A stretch of DNA of 33,276 nucleotides from Candidatus Acidiferrales bacterium. Lineage in GTDB: Bacteria; Acidobacteriota; Terriglobia; Acidiferrales; UBA7541. Made by a program: the position numbers and the translations under genes. The stretch spans positions 1 through 33,276 of the forward strand of contig JASHQB010000096.1 of assembly GCA_030037775.1 (NCBI GenBank), read 5' to 3'. The notes under the pieces are model-generated. The model saw nothing but the letters and a program-made list of their open reading frames with translations. It was not told the DNA's origin and did not search any database. Of this stretch, positions 7,051 to 15,801 are shown one piece after another; positions within the stretch are counted from its first letter, which is position 1; the number at the start of each line of letters is the position of its first letter.

Positions 7051-7108
7051 CGGGTCAGGTTGAATTTTAGCTCCTTGTGTCACGATCAAGAAAATTCAAA
7101 CTGACCCG
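7051..7108. repeat. 58-bp imperfect palindromic element, copy A
   Basis: The outer arms GGGTCAG.TTGAATTTT and AAAATTCAA.CTGACCC pair around a central TTGTGTCACGATCAAG. The whole element matches copy B (23753-23810) at the same length. Positions 25-57 of the element are identical, and the other half carries about seven differences. The right arm encodes the last residues Gly-Ser-Val and the TGA stop of bioF. It lies between bioF and bioD in the biotin operon. It looks like a small dispersed MITE/REP-like element, without the GTAG signature of classical REPs. Confidence 0.88.
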
Positions 7109-8331
7109 CGAGCCAGCGGATGCACGGCATGCGCGAGCGAGGGGGAAGGGGCGTCGCGCAGGAACGAAGTGGCGGCGATGATGGCCTGCGCGAGACGGTG
7201 AACGTCTTCGTGGGAGATTTCGCTAGTGAGAGACAAGCGAAGGCGCGCGGTGCCGGGCGGCACTGTGGGAGGGCGAATGGCTTTGGCGGCGAATCCGGCG
7301 GACTGCAAGTCGGCGGCGACGCGCAGAGCGGATTCGTTGGAACCGAGGATTAGCGGGATGATGGGCGTGTCGCCGGAAGAGCAGCGCAGGCCCGCGGCAG
7401 TGAGCGCGGCGCGAAGGCTCGCAGAGATTTGGCGAAGGTGGGCGCGGCGGTCGTCGGCAGCGCGCACGAGGGCGAGCGCGGCGCGGACTTGGTCCGCGAT
7501 GTAGGGAGGATTCGCGGTGCTGAAAATGAAGCTGCGGGCGTGATTGACGAGATAGTCTTTTATTGCAGCACTGCAGCAAACAAAGGCGCCGCAGGAAGCG
7601 AGGGCTTTCCCGCACGGATACACGGCGGCGAGAATGCGGCTACGATCCGGCAGACTGGCGACGATGCCGCGGCCTTCGTGGCCGCGAACGCCGAGGGCGT
7701 GGGCTTCGTCGACGATTACTTCGGCGCTGTGGCGATGTGCAAGATGGAGAATTTCGTCGAGCGGCGCGAGATCGCCTTCCATGCTGAAGATGCTCTCGGT
7801 GACGATGAGTTTGGCACCGGGAGCGTTGGCGTTTTCGTGAAGGGCGCGTTCGAGAAATTGCAAATCGCGGTGCGGATAGATGATTTTGCGGGCGCGCGAG
7901 AGGCGAATGCCGTCGATGAGGCTGGCGTGATTGAGCGCGTCGGAGAATACAACGTCGTTCGGCTGCAAGACGGAGCTGAGCAGGCCAATGTTGGCCGCGT
8001 AACCGGAGCTGAAGTAGAGGGCGGATTCGGCGGCGACGAAATGCGCGAACTCAGATTCGATGGCCTCCCACTCGCGCGAATTTCCAGAGAGGAGGCGCGA
8101 GCCGCCGGAAGCGATACGCGCGGAAGAAGCGAGAGCGTCGAGTACGGCTTGCTTCAGACGCGGATCGGAAGCGAGGCCGAGGTAGTCGTTGGAGCAGAGA
8201 TTGATGCCGCGGGGAATGTCGAGCGAGCGAAGCTGGGAAGCCTCGCGCAGCGCGTGCAGTTCGGCGTCGATGCGGGCGCGCAGGGAATTGTCTGGCGAAA
8301 CGGCCAACGGGGTTGCTGTGGAATCAGACAC
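7096..8331 (-). CDS. bioF: 8-amino-7-oxononanoate synthase
   Basis: BioF is a PLP enzyme condensing pimeloyl-ACP (or -CoA) with alanine to give 7-keto-8-aminopelargonate. Motifs are [13 protein letters not shown] (45-57), [12 protein letters not shown] (74-85), [11 protein letters not shown] (207-217, Asp208), and the PLP lysine in [10 protein letters not shown] (K242). The GTG start (MSDSTA) overlaps the bioB stop by 8 bp, implying translational coupling. The 411-residue protein is slightly long: its tail ([11 protein letters not shown]) extends past the fold and ends inside the 58-bp repeat, which supplies the stop codon. A fusion of the old 3' end with the repeat is inferred. Confidence 0.96.
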   Translation of the reverse strand: MSDSTATPLAVSPDNSLRARIDAELHALREASQLRSLDIPRGINLCSNDYLGLASDPRLKQAVLDALASSARIASGGSRLLSGNSREWEAIESEFAHFVAAESALYFSSGYAANIGLLSSVLQPNDVVFSDALNHASLIDGIRLSRARKIIYPHRDLQFLERALHENANAPGAKLIVTESIFSMEGDLAPLDEILHLAHRHSAEVIVDEAHALGVRGHEGRGIVASLPDRSRILAAVYPCGKALASCGAFVCCSAAIKDYLVNHARSFIFSTANPPYIADQVRAALALVRAADDRRAHLRQISASLRAALTAAGLRCSSGDTPIIPLILGSNESALRVAADLQSAGFAAKAIRPPTVPPGTARLRLSLTSEISHEDVHRLAQAIIAATSFLRDAPSPSLAHAVHPLARGSV

Positions 8332-9283
8332 GCGCCATCGCTTTCATGCCGAGGTCGTCGAGGAGCGCTTTGTCTTTGTCGACGGAGGGATTCGGCGTGG
8401 TGAGAAGTTTTTCGCCCGTAAAAATGGAATTGGCGCCGGCGAGGAAGCAAAGCGCGACGGCTTCACGGGAAAGTTTATATCGGCCGCCGGAGAGACGCAC
8501 GCGGGAGGCGGGCATGAGGATGCGCGCGGTGGCGATGGCGCGAACCATCACCATGGGATCGAGTTCCGGAACGTTGGCGAGCGGAGTGCCTTCGATGCGC
8601 GCGAGCACGTTGATAGGAACGCTCTCGGGATGCGGATCGAGGGTCGCGAGCTGATGAAGCAAGCCGATGCGATCCTCTTCGGATTCGCCAAGACCGAGGA
8701 TTCCGCCGCAGCAGACAGTGATTCCCGCTTTGCGAACGCGGGCGATGGTCTGCAGACGGTCTTCGTAGACGCGAGTAGTGATGATATGGCCGTAAAATTC
8801 GGGCGACGTGTCGAGATTGTGATTGTAGGCGGTGAGGCCGGCGTCTTTGAGGCGCGCGGCCTGCGAATCGGTGAGCATGCCGAGGGTGCAGCAAACTTCG
8901 AGATCGAGAGCGGCGACGCCGCGGACCATTTCGAGGACGGAATCGAACTCTTTTCCTTCGGGAACATCGCGCCAGGCGGCGCCCATGCAGAAACGCGTGG
9001 CACCGTCGGCCTTGGCGCGTTTTGCGGACTGGAGAACGTCGGCCGGGTCCATCAGTTTTTGGCGCGTGACATTCGTTTTGTAATGCGCGCTCTGGGAGCA
9101 ATACGCGCAATCTTCCGGGCAGGCACCGGTCTTGATGGAGAGCAGGCGGCAAAGCTGGACTTCCTCGGGCTGATGAAATTGGCGATGAGCAAGCTGCGCC
9201 TGGAAAATCAGTTCGGGCAAAGGAGCATTGAAGATGTTGCGAATCTCGGTGCGCGTCCAATCGTGGCGAATCTGTGGTGGCAT
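8324..9283 (-). CDS. bioB: biotin synthase (radical SAM)
   Basis: BioB inserts sulfur into dethiobiotin using a radical-SAM 4Fe-4S cluster and an auxiliary 2Fe-2S cluster. It has 319 residues. The cluster motif [13 protein letters not shown] gives C55, C59 and C62. [26 protein letters not shown] and the C-terminal LSGGRYKLS are family hallmarks. It is first of the four biotin genes and starts 16 bp after the ridA stop, so ridA and bio may share a transcript. No BirA-type operator was recognised upstream. bioC/bioH functions for the pimelate moiety are not in this window. Confidence 0.97.
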   Translation of the reverse strand: MPPQIRHDWTRTEIRNIFNAPLPELIFQAQLAHRQFHQPEEVQLCRLLSIKTGACPEDCAYCSQSAHYKTNVTRQKLMDPADVLQSAKRAKADGATRFCMGAAWRDVPEGKEFDSVLEMVRGVAALDLEVCCTLGMLTDSQAARLKDAGLTAYNHNLDTSPEFYGHIITTRVYEDRLQTIARVRKAGITVCCGGILGLGESEEDRIGLLHQLATLDPHPESVPINVLARIEGTPLANVPELDPMVMVRAIATARILMPASRVRLSGGRYKLSREAVALCFLAGANSIFTGEKLLTTPNPSVDKDKALLDDLGMKAMARV

Positions 9284-9299
9284 GCGGAAGTTTCCCTTG

Positions 9300-9677
9300 C
9301 TACGCGAGAGCGATGAGCTCGATTTCCACGCGGACGTCGCGCGGGAGGCGGGCCACTTCGACGGTGGCGCGCGCGGGCGGATTCGACGGGAAATAACGGC
9401 CGTACACTTCGTTCATGGCGGTGAATTCGTTCATGTCTTTGAGGAACACGGTGGTCTTCACGGCTTTGTCGAGGGTCGAGCCGGCGGCTTCGACAATGGC
9501 TTTGAGATTTTGCATGACGCGATCGGTTTGCGCGGCGATGTCGCCCTGGACGAGCTGGCTGGTGGCGGGATCAAAGGCGACCTGGCCAGAGATAAAAATG
9601 AAGCCGTTGGCGCGGATGGCTTGGGAATAAGGGCCGATGGCCTTGGGGCCGTGCACCGTTGAGATGACTTCCTTCAC
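9300..9677 (-). CDS. ridA: RidA family reactive imine/enamine deaminase
   Basis: This 125-residue protein belongs to the RidA/YjgF/YER057c family. The family hydrolyses 2-aminoacrylate-type imines released by PLP enzymes, protecting other PLP proteins. Motifs are [20 protein letters not shown] (18-37) and the substrate-binding arginine in [13 protein letters not shown]. The GTG start is supported by a strong AGGAGG four bases upstream. The next genes downstream, bioF and bioA, are PLP enzymes, so the neighbourhood is sensible, but a specific link is inference. Confidence 0.93.
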   Translation of the reverse strand: MKEVISTVHGPKAIGPYSQAIRANGFIFISGQVAFDPATSQLVQGDIAAQTDRVMQNLKAIVEAAGSTLDKAVKTTVFLKDMNEFTAMNEVYGRYFPSNPPARATVEVARLPRDVRVEIELIALA

Positions 9678-9703
9678 GATTCCTCCTAGGAGTGCTGCGA
9701 ATT

Positions 9704-9722
9704 AAGAAAATTCAAACGGACC
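9704..9722. repeat. degenerate half copy of the palindromic element
   Basis: AAGAAAATTCAAACGGACC matches the right arm of the 58-bp elements at 18 of 19 bases. No left arm is seen nearby. It lies in the short gap between the lipoprotein stop (9737) and ridA. It may be a decayed third copy. Confidence 0.55.
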
Positions 9723-9736
9723 TGCCATGCCGGTTC

Positions 9737-11215
9737 CTACGGCTTATTGCCGCCTGCGCCTTGGTAGCGGGCGCGAAAATCGGGCGGAATTCCCGGCTGC
9801 GCAAGCCACGTGCGAAAGAAGCCGTCCAGATCCTGATGGCACTGCTGTTCGAGCGCGGCGCGAAAATCAGAATAGCCGTAGTCTTCGCCACGCAAAGCAT
9901 AAACCATGTCGTGGATGGCATGGGTGACATTTTGCTGGCCGCATTTGTCTTCGAGGGCAAAGAAGAAAAGATCGATTTTGTCCCCCAGCAGATCGAGCTG
10001 GGCTTGCGGGTCGTCCGGAGTGAGGGACGCAATCGGCTTCTCGACGGCTTTGACTCTGTTCTGATCGTAGCCGGACAAATCGGAGGCAATCGCTTCGGCC
10101 CGCGACTTACCCATACTTTCATCTAGTGTATCGGAGGAATAATCAATGAGCCCACCGCCAAGCACCCAAGAGTCCGGGCGCGCGACAATCATGTGCTCGA
10201 ACCACGTGTTGGGAAGTTCGAGTGGACCTGTGGCACTGGAAATGAAACTGTCGAGGCCCTTTCCGAGAGACTCCGCCGGATCCAATGTCGGATCGTAAAT
10301 GACTCCTGGAAGCAAAAGACCTTGCCAGCGTTTCCAAGTAAGGCCTTCGTTGAACACGCTTTTCCCAGGCTGGACGCTGTAAATAGCTTTCATCGAACGA
10401 GGGAGGGGCCCAAAATTTTTCGCGCAAAAGTTTGCCGCTGTTGCGACTTGCGCCGCAGTTTCTTGCGCCTGGTCGGCGGGGATTGGGTTGAACGTCCAGA
10501 TGGCGACGGTGACGCCGGCGGAAGTGACGATTTGTTGCTGATATTGTCCGGCGAGGACATAGGGGTCGAAGTCACCTTTGCGGATGCGGAAGCGATGTTC
10601 GATTTCGCCGCTTTGGTTTTTTGTGCCACCGGGCTGGCCGGCAGCGGTGACACGAAAATCGGGGGGAACCGTGACCACGAGGTCGGTTGGGTTTGGGCGC
10701 GTGATGGCGGGAGAAAGAAATGCTTTGAACCCCATGAGACCGGGAAACCAGCCGGAATCGTTCAGGTAAAACATATTCGCGGCGGCGAAAATGCGAGGAT
10801 CTGTTGACGGCACAGTCGCGAGGTCATAGGCCAGCGTCAAAGTGATTTTTTCTTTCTGGCGCCATGGGGCGGCCATCGGAACGCGCCAATCGTCGGGGGT
10901 TTCGTGGGGGTTGTGTTGCAGAATGATTTCCTTGCCGTCGATTTCCGCGCGAAGATTGGAGCGGCCGAAGGTTTTCTCGCCGGGCAGCTCGACCCCGATG
11001 AAATGAAGAGGGGCGTTGCCGATGTTCGCGAGGCGGTATTCGGCGCGAATGGCGAAGTGCGGCGGAGTGCCGGGGACGAAATGAACGGCCAGTGTTTCGT
11101 TCTTGATTTGATAGCCGGGCGCGACGGGGACTCCGCAGCCGCCCGCGCAAATCGAGCAAAGACCGGCGAGTGCGGCGGTAGCGACCGGGGCGCGACAACG
11201 AACGGTGCGAATCAA
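9737..11215 (-). CDS. putative lipoprotein, degenerate M1-aminopeptidase-like
   Basis: The 492-residue protein has an N-terminal export signal with a possible lipobox AGG-C27, so it is likely an envelope lipoprotein. A beta-rich first half (about 35-240) resembles the N-terminal domain of M1 metallopeptidases. A helical second half contains WVLGGGLIDYSS (350-361), which aligns in character with the W-L-x-E-G-x-x-E-Y strand after the zinc site of that family. The HEXXH zinc motif itself is absent: the equivalent stretch reads ESLGKGLDSFI (315-325). The C-terminal helices contain a WLAQPGIP motif common to M1-like proteins. A non-catalytic M1-like fold is my best reading, at moderate certainty. 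It is co-directional between a second lipoprotein and ridA. Confidence 0.6.
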   Translation of the reverse strand: MIRTVRCRAPVATAALAGLCSICAGGCGVPVAPGYQIKNETLAVHFVPGTPPHFAIRAEYRLANIGNAPLHFIGVELPGEKTFGRSNLRAEIDGKEIILQHNPHETPDDWRVPMAAPWRQKEKITLTLAYDLATVPSTDPRIFAAANMFYLNDSGWFPGLMGFKAFLSPAITRPNPTDLVVTVPPDFRVTAAGQPGGTKNQSGEIEHRFRIRKGDFDPYVLAGQYQQQIVTSAGVTVAIWTFNPIPADQAQETAAQVATAANFCAKNFGPLPRSMKAIYSVQPGKSVFNEGLTWKRWQGLLLPGVIYDPTLDPAESLGKGLDSFISSATGPLELPNTWFEHMIVARPDSWVLGGGLIDYSSDTLDESMGKSRAEAIASDLSGYDQNRVKAVEKPIASLTPDDPQAQLDLLGDKIDLFFFALEDKCGQQNVTHAIHDMVYALRGEDYGYSDFRAALEQQCHQDLDGFFRTWLAQPGIPPDFRARYQGAGGNKP

Positions 11216-11329
11216 AGCAGGAGAATTCTACCAGACTCGAGATTGGAGGTTGGAGGTGAGAAGCTGGATGTTGGAAATCAAAGGGGAGAGGAAGGAGAAC
11301 CGCCGGCTGCTGATGAGAGTATGTGCTGA

Positions 11330-11977
11330 CTAGTGGCCGCCGGGATAGCGGCGGAGGATTTGCGCGTCGGTCCAACCGCGGCGGCGAAGGGCGATGATCG
11401 TCGGCGCCTCGTTGTCGGGCACGCCACGGCGAACCAGTTGCAGCAGAGTGGCCTCGCGCATGCCGACATTCTTGAAATTCGCGAGCGAAGCGCCGGAAAG
11501 AACGGCCAAGCCCTCGGAGCGGCGGTGGGCTTCTTCGAGAATGATCTGGTCGGAGAGGCCGGCGAGGCGCATGGCCACAGCTTCGCCGCCCCAAGCGCTG
11601 ATCTGGTTGAGCTGCGCGAGTTGCATCACGGTGGGCTCGGAAACGCCGGCGCGCAGCAACTGCGCGACATCTTCGCCGGATTTGAATGGCTCCTTGCGGC
11701 TGCGGGCCAAACGAATCAGGGTGACGCAATCTTCGTCAGAAAGGCCGGCCTGCTTGGCTCCGATCACCTGGGTCACCTCGTCCTTGGTGACGTCCATGCC
11801 TCGGAGAGCTTGAATGGAGGTGAAATCCAGACCGGAGGTGTCGAGGGCGGTGGTGTCCAGCTGGGCGACATGATGGCATCCGGGAAGAAGGCAGCAAAAG
11901 AAGAAAAGGGCGAGGAGGGACGTCCCATGCGGCGCAAAGCGACGCAGGCGGAGGCCGCAAAAGGGCAGCGGAGGCAT
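11330..11977 (-). CDS. hypothetical lipoprotein with short helical repeats
   Basis: No named family is recognised. The 215-residue protein starts with a signal peptide and clear lipobox (CCLLPGC, Cys34), so it should be membrane-anchored. The mature part contains about six copies of a 14-35-residue unit beginning Gly-hydrophobic-Ser/Thr/Arg-Asp/Glu and continuing as a helix. Examples are AGLSDEDCVTLIRL (77), AGVSEPTVMQL (110), AGLSDQIILEEA (139), VGMREATLLQLV (171) and RGWTDAQILRRY (200). The start was set at the ATG giving the signal peptide; the open frame further upstream lies antisense-like within rel. It sits 94 bp downstream of the rel stop on the same strand. It may be a protein-interaction scaffold, which is a guess. 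Confidence 0.75.
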   Translation of the reverse strand: MPPLPFCGLRLRRFAPHGTSLLALFFFCCLLPGCHHVAQLDTTALDTSGLDFTSIQALRGMDVTKDEVTQVIGAKQAGLSDEDCVTLIRLARSRKEPFKSGEDVAQLLRAGVSEPTVMQLAQLNQISAWGGEAVAMRLAGLSDQIILEEAHRRSEGLAVLSGASLANFKNVGMREATLLQLVRRGVPDNEAPTIIALRRRGWTDAQILRRYPGGH

Positions 11978-12071
11978 ACCTAGTGGAATTGTAGCGTCAC
12001 GCGCGCCGGTTCGGCGTGGCGATGTCGGAAATGTCAATGCGAGACAAGAACGGGGCAGGAGCAGGCGGGCT

Positions 12072-14297
12072 CTAGACGTTGTAAATGCGCTCGATATCGA
12101 AGACGCCGGGGATTTTCTTGATCTGCAGGAGAATCTTTTCCAGCTGCTTGCGGTCGCGCACGTCGAGGGCGATTTCGATGCGCGCGTGCAAATGCTCGCC
12201 GACGCTTTCGAGGGTGCGGATATTGGCCTCGGCGACGCTGATGGCGGCGGTGATTTCGGCAAGCATCCCGGGGCGGTCTTCGGTGAGGATACGGAGACGC
12301 ACCGGGAAGATCGATTCCAAGGCGCCGGCCCACTCCGCACCAATGCGGCGCTCCGTTTCGTACAGAAGATTCTGGACGTTGGGGCAGGCCGTGGAGTGAA
12401 CGGCAACACCGCGACCGCGCGTGACGTAGCCGACAATGTCGTCGCCAGGGATGGGATTGCAGCACTTGGCACGATAGACCATCAAATCGTCATGGCCACG
12501 AACCTGAATGGTGGCCTGCTGCATGCCCAGCATGCGCTTGACGGTGGAAACAATCTTGGCGGGCTTTTCTTCGGTGGATTCAGCGAGGGTCTGACCCGAC
12601 GCTTTCGCCAGCACCTGGCGCGCAGACCATTTGCCGTAGCCCAAGTCCGCATGGAGATCTTCGACGCGGGCGCAGCCATATTCCGAAGCGACGCGCTGCC
12701 AATCCTCATCGGAGATTTTCTTCAGGCTGATGCCACAGTTGCGCGCTTCGCGCTCGAGAAGGCGGCGGCCCACGGCGGTTGCTTCCTCACGTTCGTGAAG
12801 ATTAATCCAGTGGCGAATCTTGCTGCGGCTGCGGGAGGTCTGCACGAACTTCAGCCAGTCGCGGCTGGGCTCGTGGCCCTTCTGGGTAAGGATCTCGACC
12901 ACATCGCCATTGGTGAGGACATGGCGGAGAGGAACGATCTGGCCGTTCACTTTCGCGCCGACGCACTGGTGGCCCACTTCGGTATGAATGGAATAGGCGA
13001 AATCGACAGGCGTGGAGCCGCGAGTGAGGACGACGACGCGGCCCTTGGGGGAGAAGGTATAAACCTCCTCCGGGTAGAGGTCGACCTTGAGCGTGGACAG
13101 GAACTCGCTGGGCTCCTCCATTTCCTGAACCCATTCAATGAGCTGACGCATCCAGAGCACGCGCTGATCGTCACGCTGGTCATCGGCGTCGGTGGCGGCG
13201 CGGCCGGAGGGCCCGTGGCCATCTTTGTACTTCCAGTGCGCGGCCACACCTTGCTCGGCGATGCGGTGCATATCCTGGGTGCGAATCTGAATTTCGAACG
13301 GCTGGCCGGAGTGAATCACGGTGGTGTGCAAGGACTGATAAAGATTGGGGCGCGCCATGGCGATATAGTCCTTGAAGCGGCCGGGCACCGGGCGCCAGAT
13401 CTGGTGAACCACGCCGAGGGCCGCGTAGCAATTCTTTACTGTATCCGTGATGACGCGCACGGCCATGAGATCGTAGATCTGTTCGATGGAACGCTGCTGG
13501 CGAAGCATTTTCTGGTGGAGCGAAAAAAGCCCCTTGGTGCGGCCTTCGACCTCCGCCGGGATGCCGCTTTCGACCATCTTCTTGCGAATAGCGTCCTGAA
13601 CTTCGTGAAGGAATTTCTCCTGCACCTTGTGCTTGGAGACGACTTTCTTCTGCAGCTCAAAGAAGGCGGAGGGCTCAAGATAACGGAAGGCCAGATCCTC
13701 AAGCTCGCCTCGTATGAGGCCCATCCCCAGACGGTTCGCGACGGGGGCATAGATTTCCAGGGTCTCACGAGCGATGCGTTCCTGGCGATCGGTAGCCAGG
13801 TATTCGAGCGTGCGCATATTGTGCAGGCGGTCGGCCAGCTTGACGAGAATGACGCGTACGTCGTTGACCATGGCCAGGAGCATCTTACGAACGTTCTCCG
13901 CCTGGCGCGCCTCCGGGGCAAGCAGATCGATGCGGCTGATCTTGGTCGCTCCGCCGACGACGCGGGCCACGTCGTCGCCAAACATCTCGGATATTCTCTC
14001 AATGGGGATGCGGGTGTCTTCGACGACGTCATGTAGCAGAGCGGCGCAAAGGGTGGTGACGTCCAGTTTCATATCTGCCAAAACGCCGGCAACGGCAAGC
14101 GGATGAGATAAATACAGGTCGCCGGATTCGCGGCGCTGGGAGCGATGCTGCTCGGAGGCGAAGTCGTAGGCGCGGCGGAGCAGTTCCAGGTCGTCACCGG
14201 GGCGGTTGCGCCGCACCTTGTCCATGAGCTCCACGAAGCGCAGGTCGAGAACGCGCTGCGCAGTGGGGTCGCCGATTGGTTTTTGTTCCGGGCTCAA
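12072..14297 (-). CDS. rel: bifunctional (p)ppGpp synthetase/hydrolase (RelA/SpoT)
   Basis: This cytoplasmic stringent-response enzyme makes and degrades (p)ppGpp. Domains in order: an HD hydrolase (HPLAVAGVLADM, then LLHDVVEDT with the HD pair), a synthetase (GRFKDYIAMARPNLYQSLHT), a TGS domain (VYTFSPKGRVVVLTRGSTP), a zinc-finger-like segment (CCNPIPGDDIVGYVTRGRG), and a C-terminal ACT domain ending IERIYNV. The intact HD and synthetase motifs predict both activities. The start is uncertain: I chose the TTG at 14297 with AAGGA just upstream (741 residues). An ATG at 14225 would still keep the HD domain whole, and a farther TTG at 14384 lies inside a terminator hairpin. No other gene overlaps. 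Confidence 0.95.
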   Translation of the reverse strand: MSPEQKPIGDPTAQRVLDLRFVELMDKVRRNRPGDDLELLRRAYDFASEQHRSQRRESGDLYLSHPLAVAGVLADMKLDVTTLCAALLHDVVEDTRIPIERISEMFGDDVARVVGGATKISRIDLLAPEARQAENVRKMLLAMVNDVRVILVKLADRLHNMRTLEYLATDRQERIARETLEIYAPVANRLGMGLIRGELEDLAFRYLEPSAFFELQKKVVSKHKVQEKFLHEVQDAIRKKMVESGIPAEVEGRTKGLFSLHQKMLRQQRSIEQIYDLMAVRVITDTVKNCYAALGVVHQIWRPVPGRFKDYIAMARPNLYQSLHTTVIHSGQPFEIQIRTQDMHRIAEQGVAAHWKYKDGHGPSGRAATDADDQRDDQRVLWMRQLIEWVQEMEEPSEFLSTLKVDLYPEEVYTFSPKGRVVVLTRGSTPVDFAYSIHTEVGHQCVGAKVNGQIVPLRHVLTNGDVVEILTQKGHEPSRDWLKFVQTSRSRSKIRHWINLHEREEATAVGRRLLEREARNCGISLKKISDEDWQRVASEYGCARVEDLHADLGYGKWSARQVLAKASGQTLAESTEEKPAKIVSTVKRMLGMQQATIQVRGHDDLMVYRAKCCNPIPGDDIVGYVTRGRGVAVHSTACPNVQNLLYETERRIGAEWAGALESIFPVRLRILTEDRPGMLAEITAAISVAEANIRTLESVGEHLHARIEIALDVRDRKQLEKILLQIKKIPGVFDIERIYNV

Positions 14298-14367
14298 GAT
14301 TTCCTTATTGTACGCCGAAAGAGCGAGCGTTTCACGCGGAGCAGGGACCACGATCAGAAAGTGCGGT

Positions 14368-14410
14368 AAAAGACAAGAACCCAACTGGCCTTCCGGAGTC
14401 CAGTTGGGTT
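14368..14410 (-). terminator. intrinsic terminator of the TPR lipoprotein gene
   Basis: A perfect 11-bp stem AACCCAACTGG (14378-14388) / CCAGTTGGGTT (14400-14410) with an 11-nt loop is followed on the minus strand by TTCTTGTCTTTT. It lies 25 bp past the stop of the TPR lipoprotein gene and separates the sec/tonB/exb run from rel. Confidence 0.88.
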
Positions 14411-14435
14411 CCGTTTTCCAAACAGCGCCGAACGG

Positions 14436-15266
14436 CTACTGCGTGCCGGAAGCGGGCGCGGTCATCTGCTTCTGATTGATTTCCTTGACCTTCTCGAGAA
14501 GATCATCGGCCTGCTTTTCATCCGCCTGGCGAGCATCGGCGTCTGTTTCCATGTCGGCCTTCTGGCGCAGGACGAGGTTCAGGTAGGCCATGGCGTTCGC
14601 GTAATCGGGGTTGATCTGAATGGCGTGCTGGAGGTCGCCGATGCCCTCCTGTACCGTCTGGCCCTCCTGCTGGATGAACTGGTCACGGATGGGGGGCGGC
14701 AACGGATCGAGCGGCTTGATGGGCTTTTTCGCCTTTAGATTGTAGTCCGAACGCAACTGAGCATTGGTGCGGTAGGCGATCCAGTAATCAATCACGCCAA
14801 CCCAGTAGTAAGCCTGAGAATCGTTGGGATTCAGGCCGATGGCCTTCTGCTGATAATCCTTGGCCTGCTCCATCATGTCGCGGTTAAACGGGGTCCCGGC
14901 CATGTTGTAGAGCATGGAGCCGATCCCGCCGATCGCGGTCAGATTGTTTGGATCCGACTGCAGGACTTCTTTCCAGACGGCGATGGCTTGCTCGCCGTTG
15001 CGCTTATTCTCTTCGGAGGGAGCTCCGGGAATGTATTGCTGCGCATAGGCCTGCGCGAGATATAGTTTCGCGTTGGTGAGCGTGGGGTCGTTCGCGGCGG
15101 AATCCTTGAAGTACTCGATGGCCGCATCGAACTGCGCGTTCTTATAGGCTTCCACGCCCTTGTTCAGGTCGTCTCGGGCCTTCAGTTTGGCACAACCCGC
15201 CATAGCGAAGCTGAACGCGACCGCCAGCAGCACAAAAACCGAAACTGTATGGGATTTACGCTCCAT
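14436..15266 (-). CDS. TPR-repeat lipoprotein
   Basis: The 276-residue protein has a signal peptide with lipobox AMAGC (Cys25). It is followed by tetratricopeptide-type helices: LNKGVEAYKNAQFDAAIEYF (34-53), then units around KLYLAQAYAQQY, AIAVWKEVLQSDPNN, AIGLNPNDSQAYYWVGVIDY and LQHAIQINPDYANAMAYLNL. A charged, Gln/Lys-rich tail ends the protein. TPR lipoproteins of this kind often act as scaffolds at the inner face of the outer membrane; the partner is unknown. It is the last gene after the exbD genes and is followed by a strong terminator, so it probably belongs to the tonB-exbB-exbD transcript. GAGGAG lies upstream of the ATG. Confidence 0.85.
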   Translation of the reverse strand: MERKSHTVSVFVLLAVAFSFAMAGCAKLKARDDLNKGVEAYKNAQFDAAIEYFKDSAANDPTLTNAKLYLAQAYAQQYIPGAPSEENKRNGEQAIAVWKEVLQSDPNNLTAIGGIGSMLYNMAGTPFNRDMMEQAKDYQQKAIGLNPNDSQAYYWVGVIDYWIAYRTNAQLRSDYNLKAKKPIKPLDPLPPPIRDQFIQQEGQTVQEGIGDLQHAIQINPDYANAMAYLNLVLRQKADMETDADARQADEKQADDLLEKVKEINQKQMTAPASGTQ

Positions 15267-15354
15267 CCCTGCTCTCCTCGATGATTTGTGACCCGCAACC
15301 CGCCGGTTTGCCGGCGAGCGTCATTTACAACCCGGATCGCGCAACCCACGAAAT

Positions 15355-15777
15355 CTACTGCGCGACCTCCATTTTGGCTGTGATCAAGCCAACATTCGTA
15401 ATACCTGCCCCACGCATGATATCGATCGCGCGCGCCGCGTAGCCGAACGACGTATCATCTTCGCCCTTCATAAACGCTGTCTTGTCGGCGCGGGTCTTGA
15501 ACACATCGGCGAGCGTCGTACCAAGGTCGTTCCACGTCGCCGGCGTCTGGTTGATCATCACCTTGCCGTCTCCGCTGACCTGCACGACGATCATGCTGTC
15601 CGGAGGGAGCAGTAGCTTGTTCTTCGGTGGAGTCTGTGGCACCAGAGCCGGCATCCCCGTCGGCGTGGTGGGTGTGATGGCCATGAAAATGATGATTAGG
15701 ACGAGCAGAACATCGATCAACGGAACGACGTTCGGTTCCGACATGGAGATGCGGTGTTGTCCTAATGAAATGGCCAT
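15355..15777 (-). CDS. exbD: ExbD/TolR family protein (third of three)
   Basis: This 140-residue inner-membrane protein has one membrane helix (LIDVLLVLIIIFMAITP) whose Asp in VPLIDVLL is the proton-path residue of ExbD/TolR, and a periplasmic domain. With ExbB it energises TonB. The ATG at 15777 is preferred over an upstream GTG: AGGGAG lies five bases before it and the resulting N-terminus matches the neighbouring paralogue. It is a very close tandem copy of the gene at 15802-16227, 24 bp away. One internal stretch is almost identical at DNA level. Confidence 0.92.
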   Translation of the reverse strand: MAISLGQHRISMSEPNVVPLIDVLLVLIIIFMAITPTTPTGMPALVPQTPPKNKLLLPPDSMIVVQVSGDGKVMINQTPATWNDLGTTLADVFKTRADKTAFMKGEDDTSFGYAARAIDIMRGAGITNVGLITAKMEVAQ

Positions 15778-15801
15778 TGCCACTCCCTCATCGATACGGC
15801 G

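Noticed and set aside
7051-7108. The palindromic repeat as a classical REP element or a CRISPR remnant
   Set aside because: It lacks the GTAG-type REP signature and no REP-type transposase is near; two isolated copies 16.7 kb apart are not a CRISPR array.
7429-9316. Two long plus-strand open frames opposite bioF and bioB
   Set aside because: Both are complementary to well-supported enzymes and their translations are low-complexity Gly/Ala/Glu-rich sequence.
12186-14036. 616-codon open frame on the plus strand
   Set aside because: It lies entirely antisense to rel, has the composition expected from GC-rich codon bias, and shows no family motif.
14298-14384. A longer rel start at the TTG at 14384
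   Set aside because: That codon is inside the terminator hairpin stem and has no ribosome site; the added residues do not resemble Rel N-termini.
15301-15316. CGCCGG/CCGGCG hairpin as a terminator between exbD and the TPR gene
   Set aside because: No T-tract follows on the minus strand; at most a processing or attenuation hairpin.
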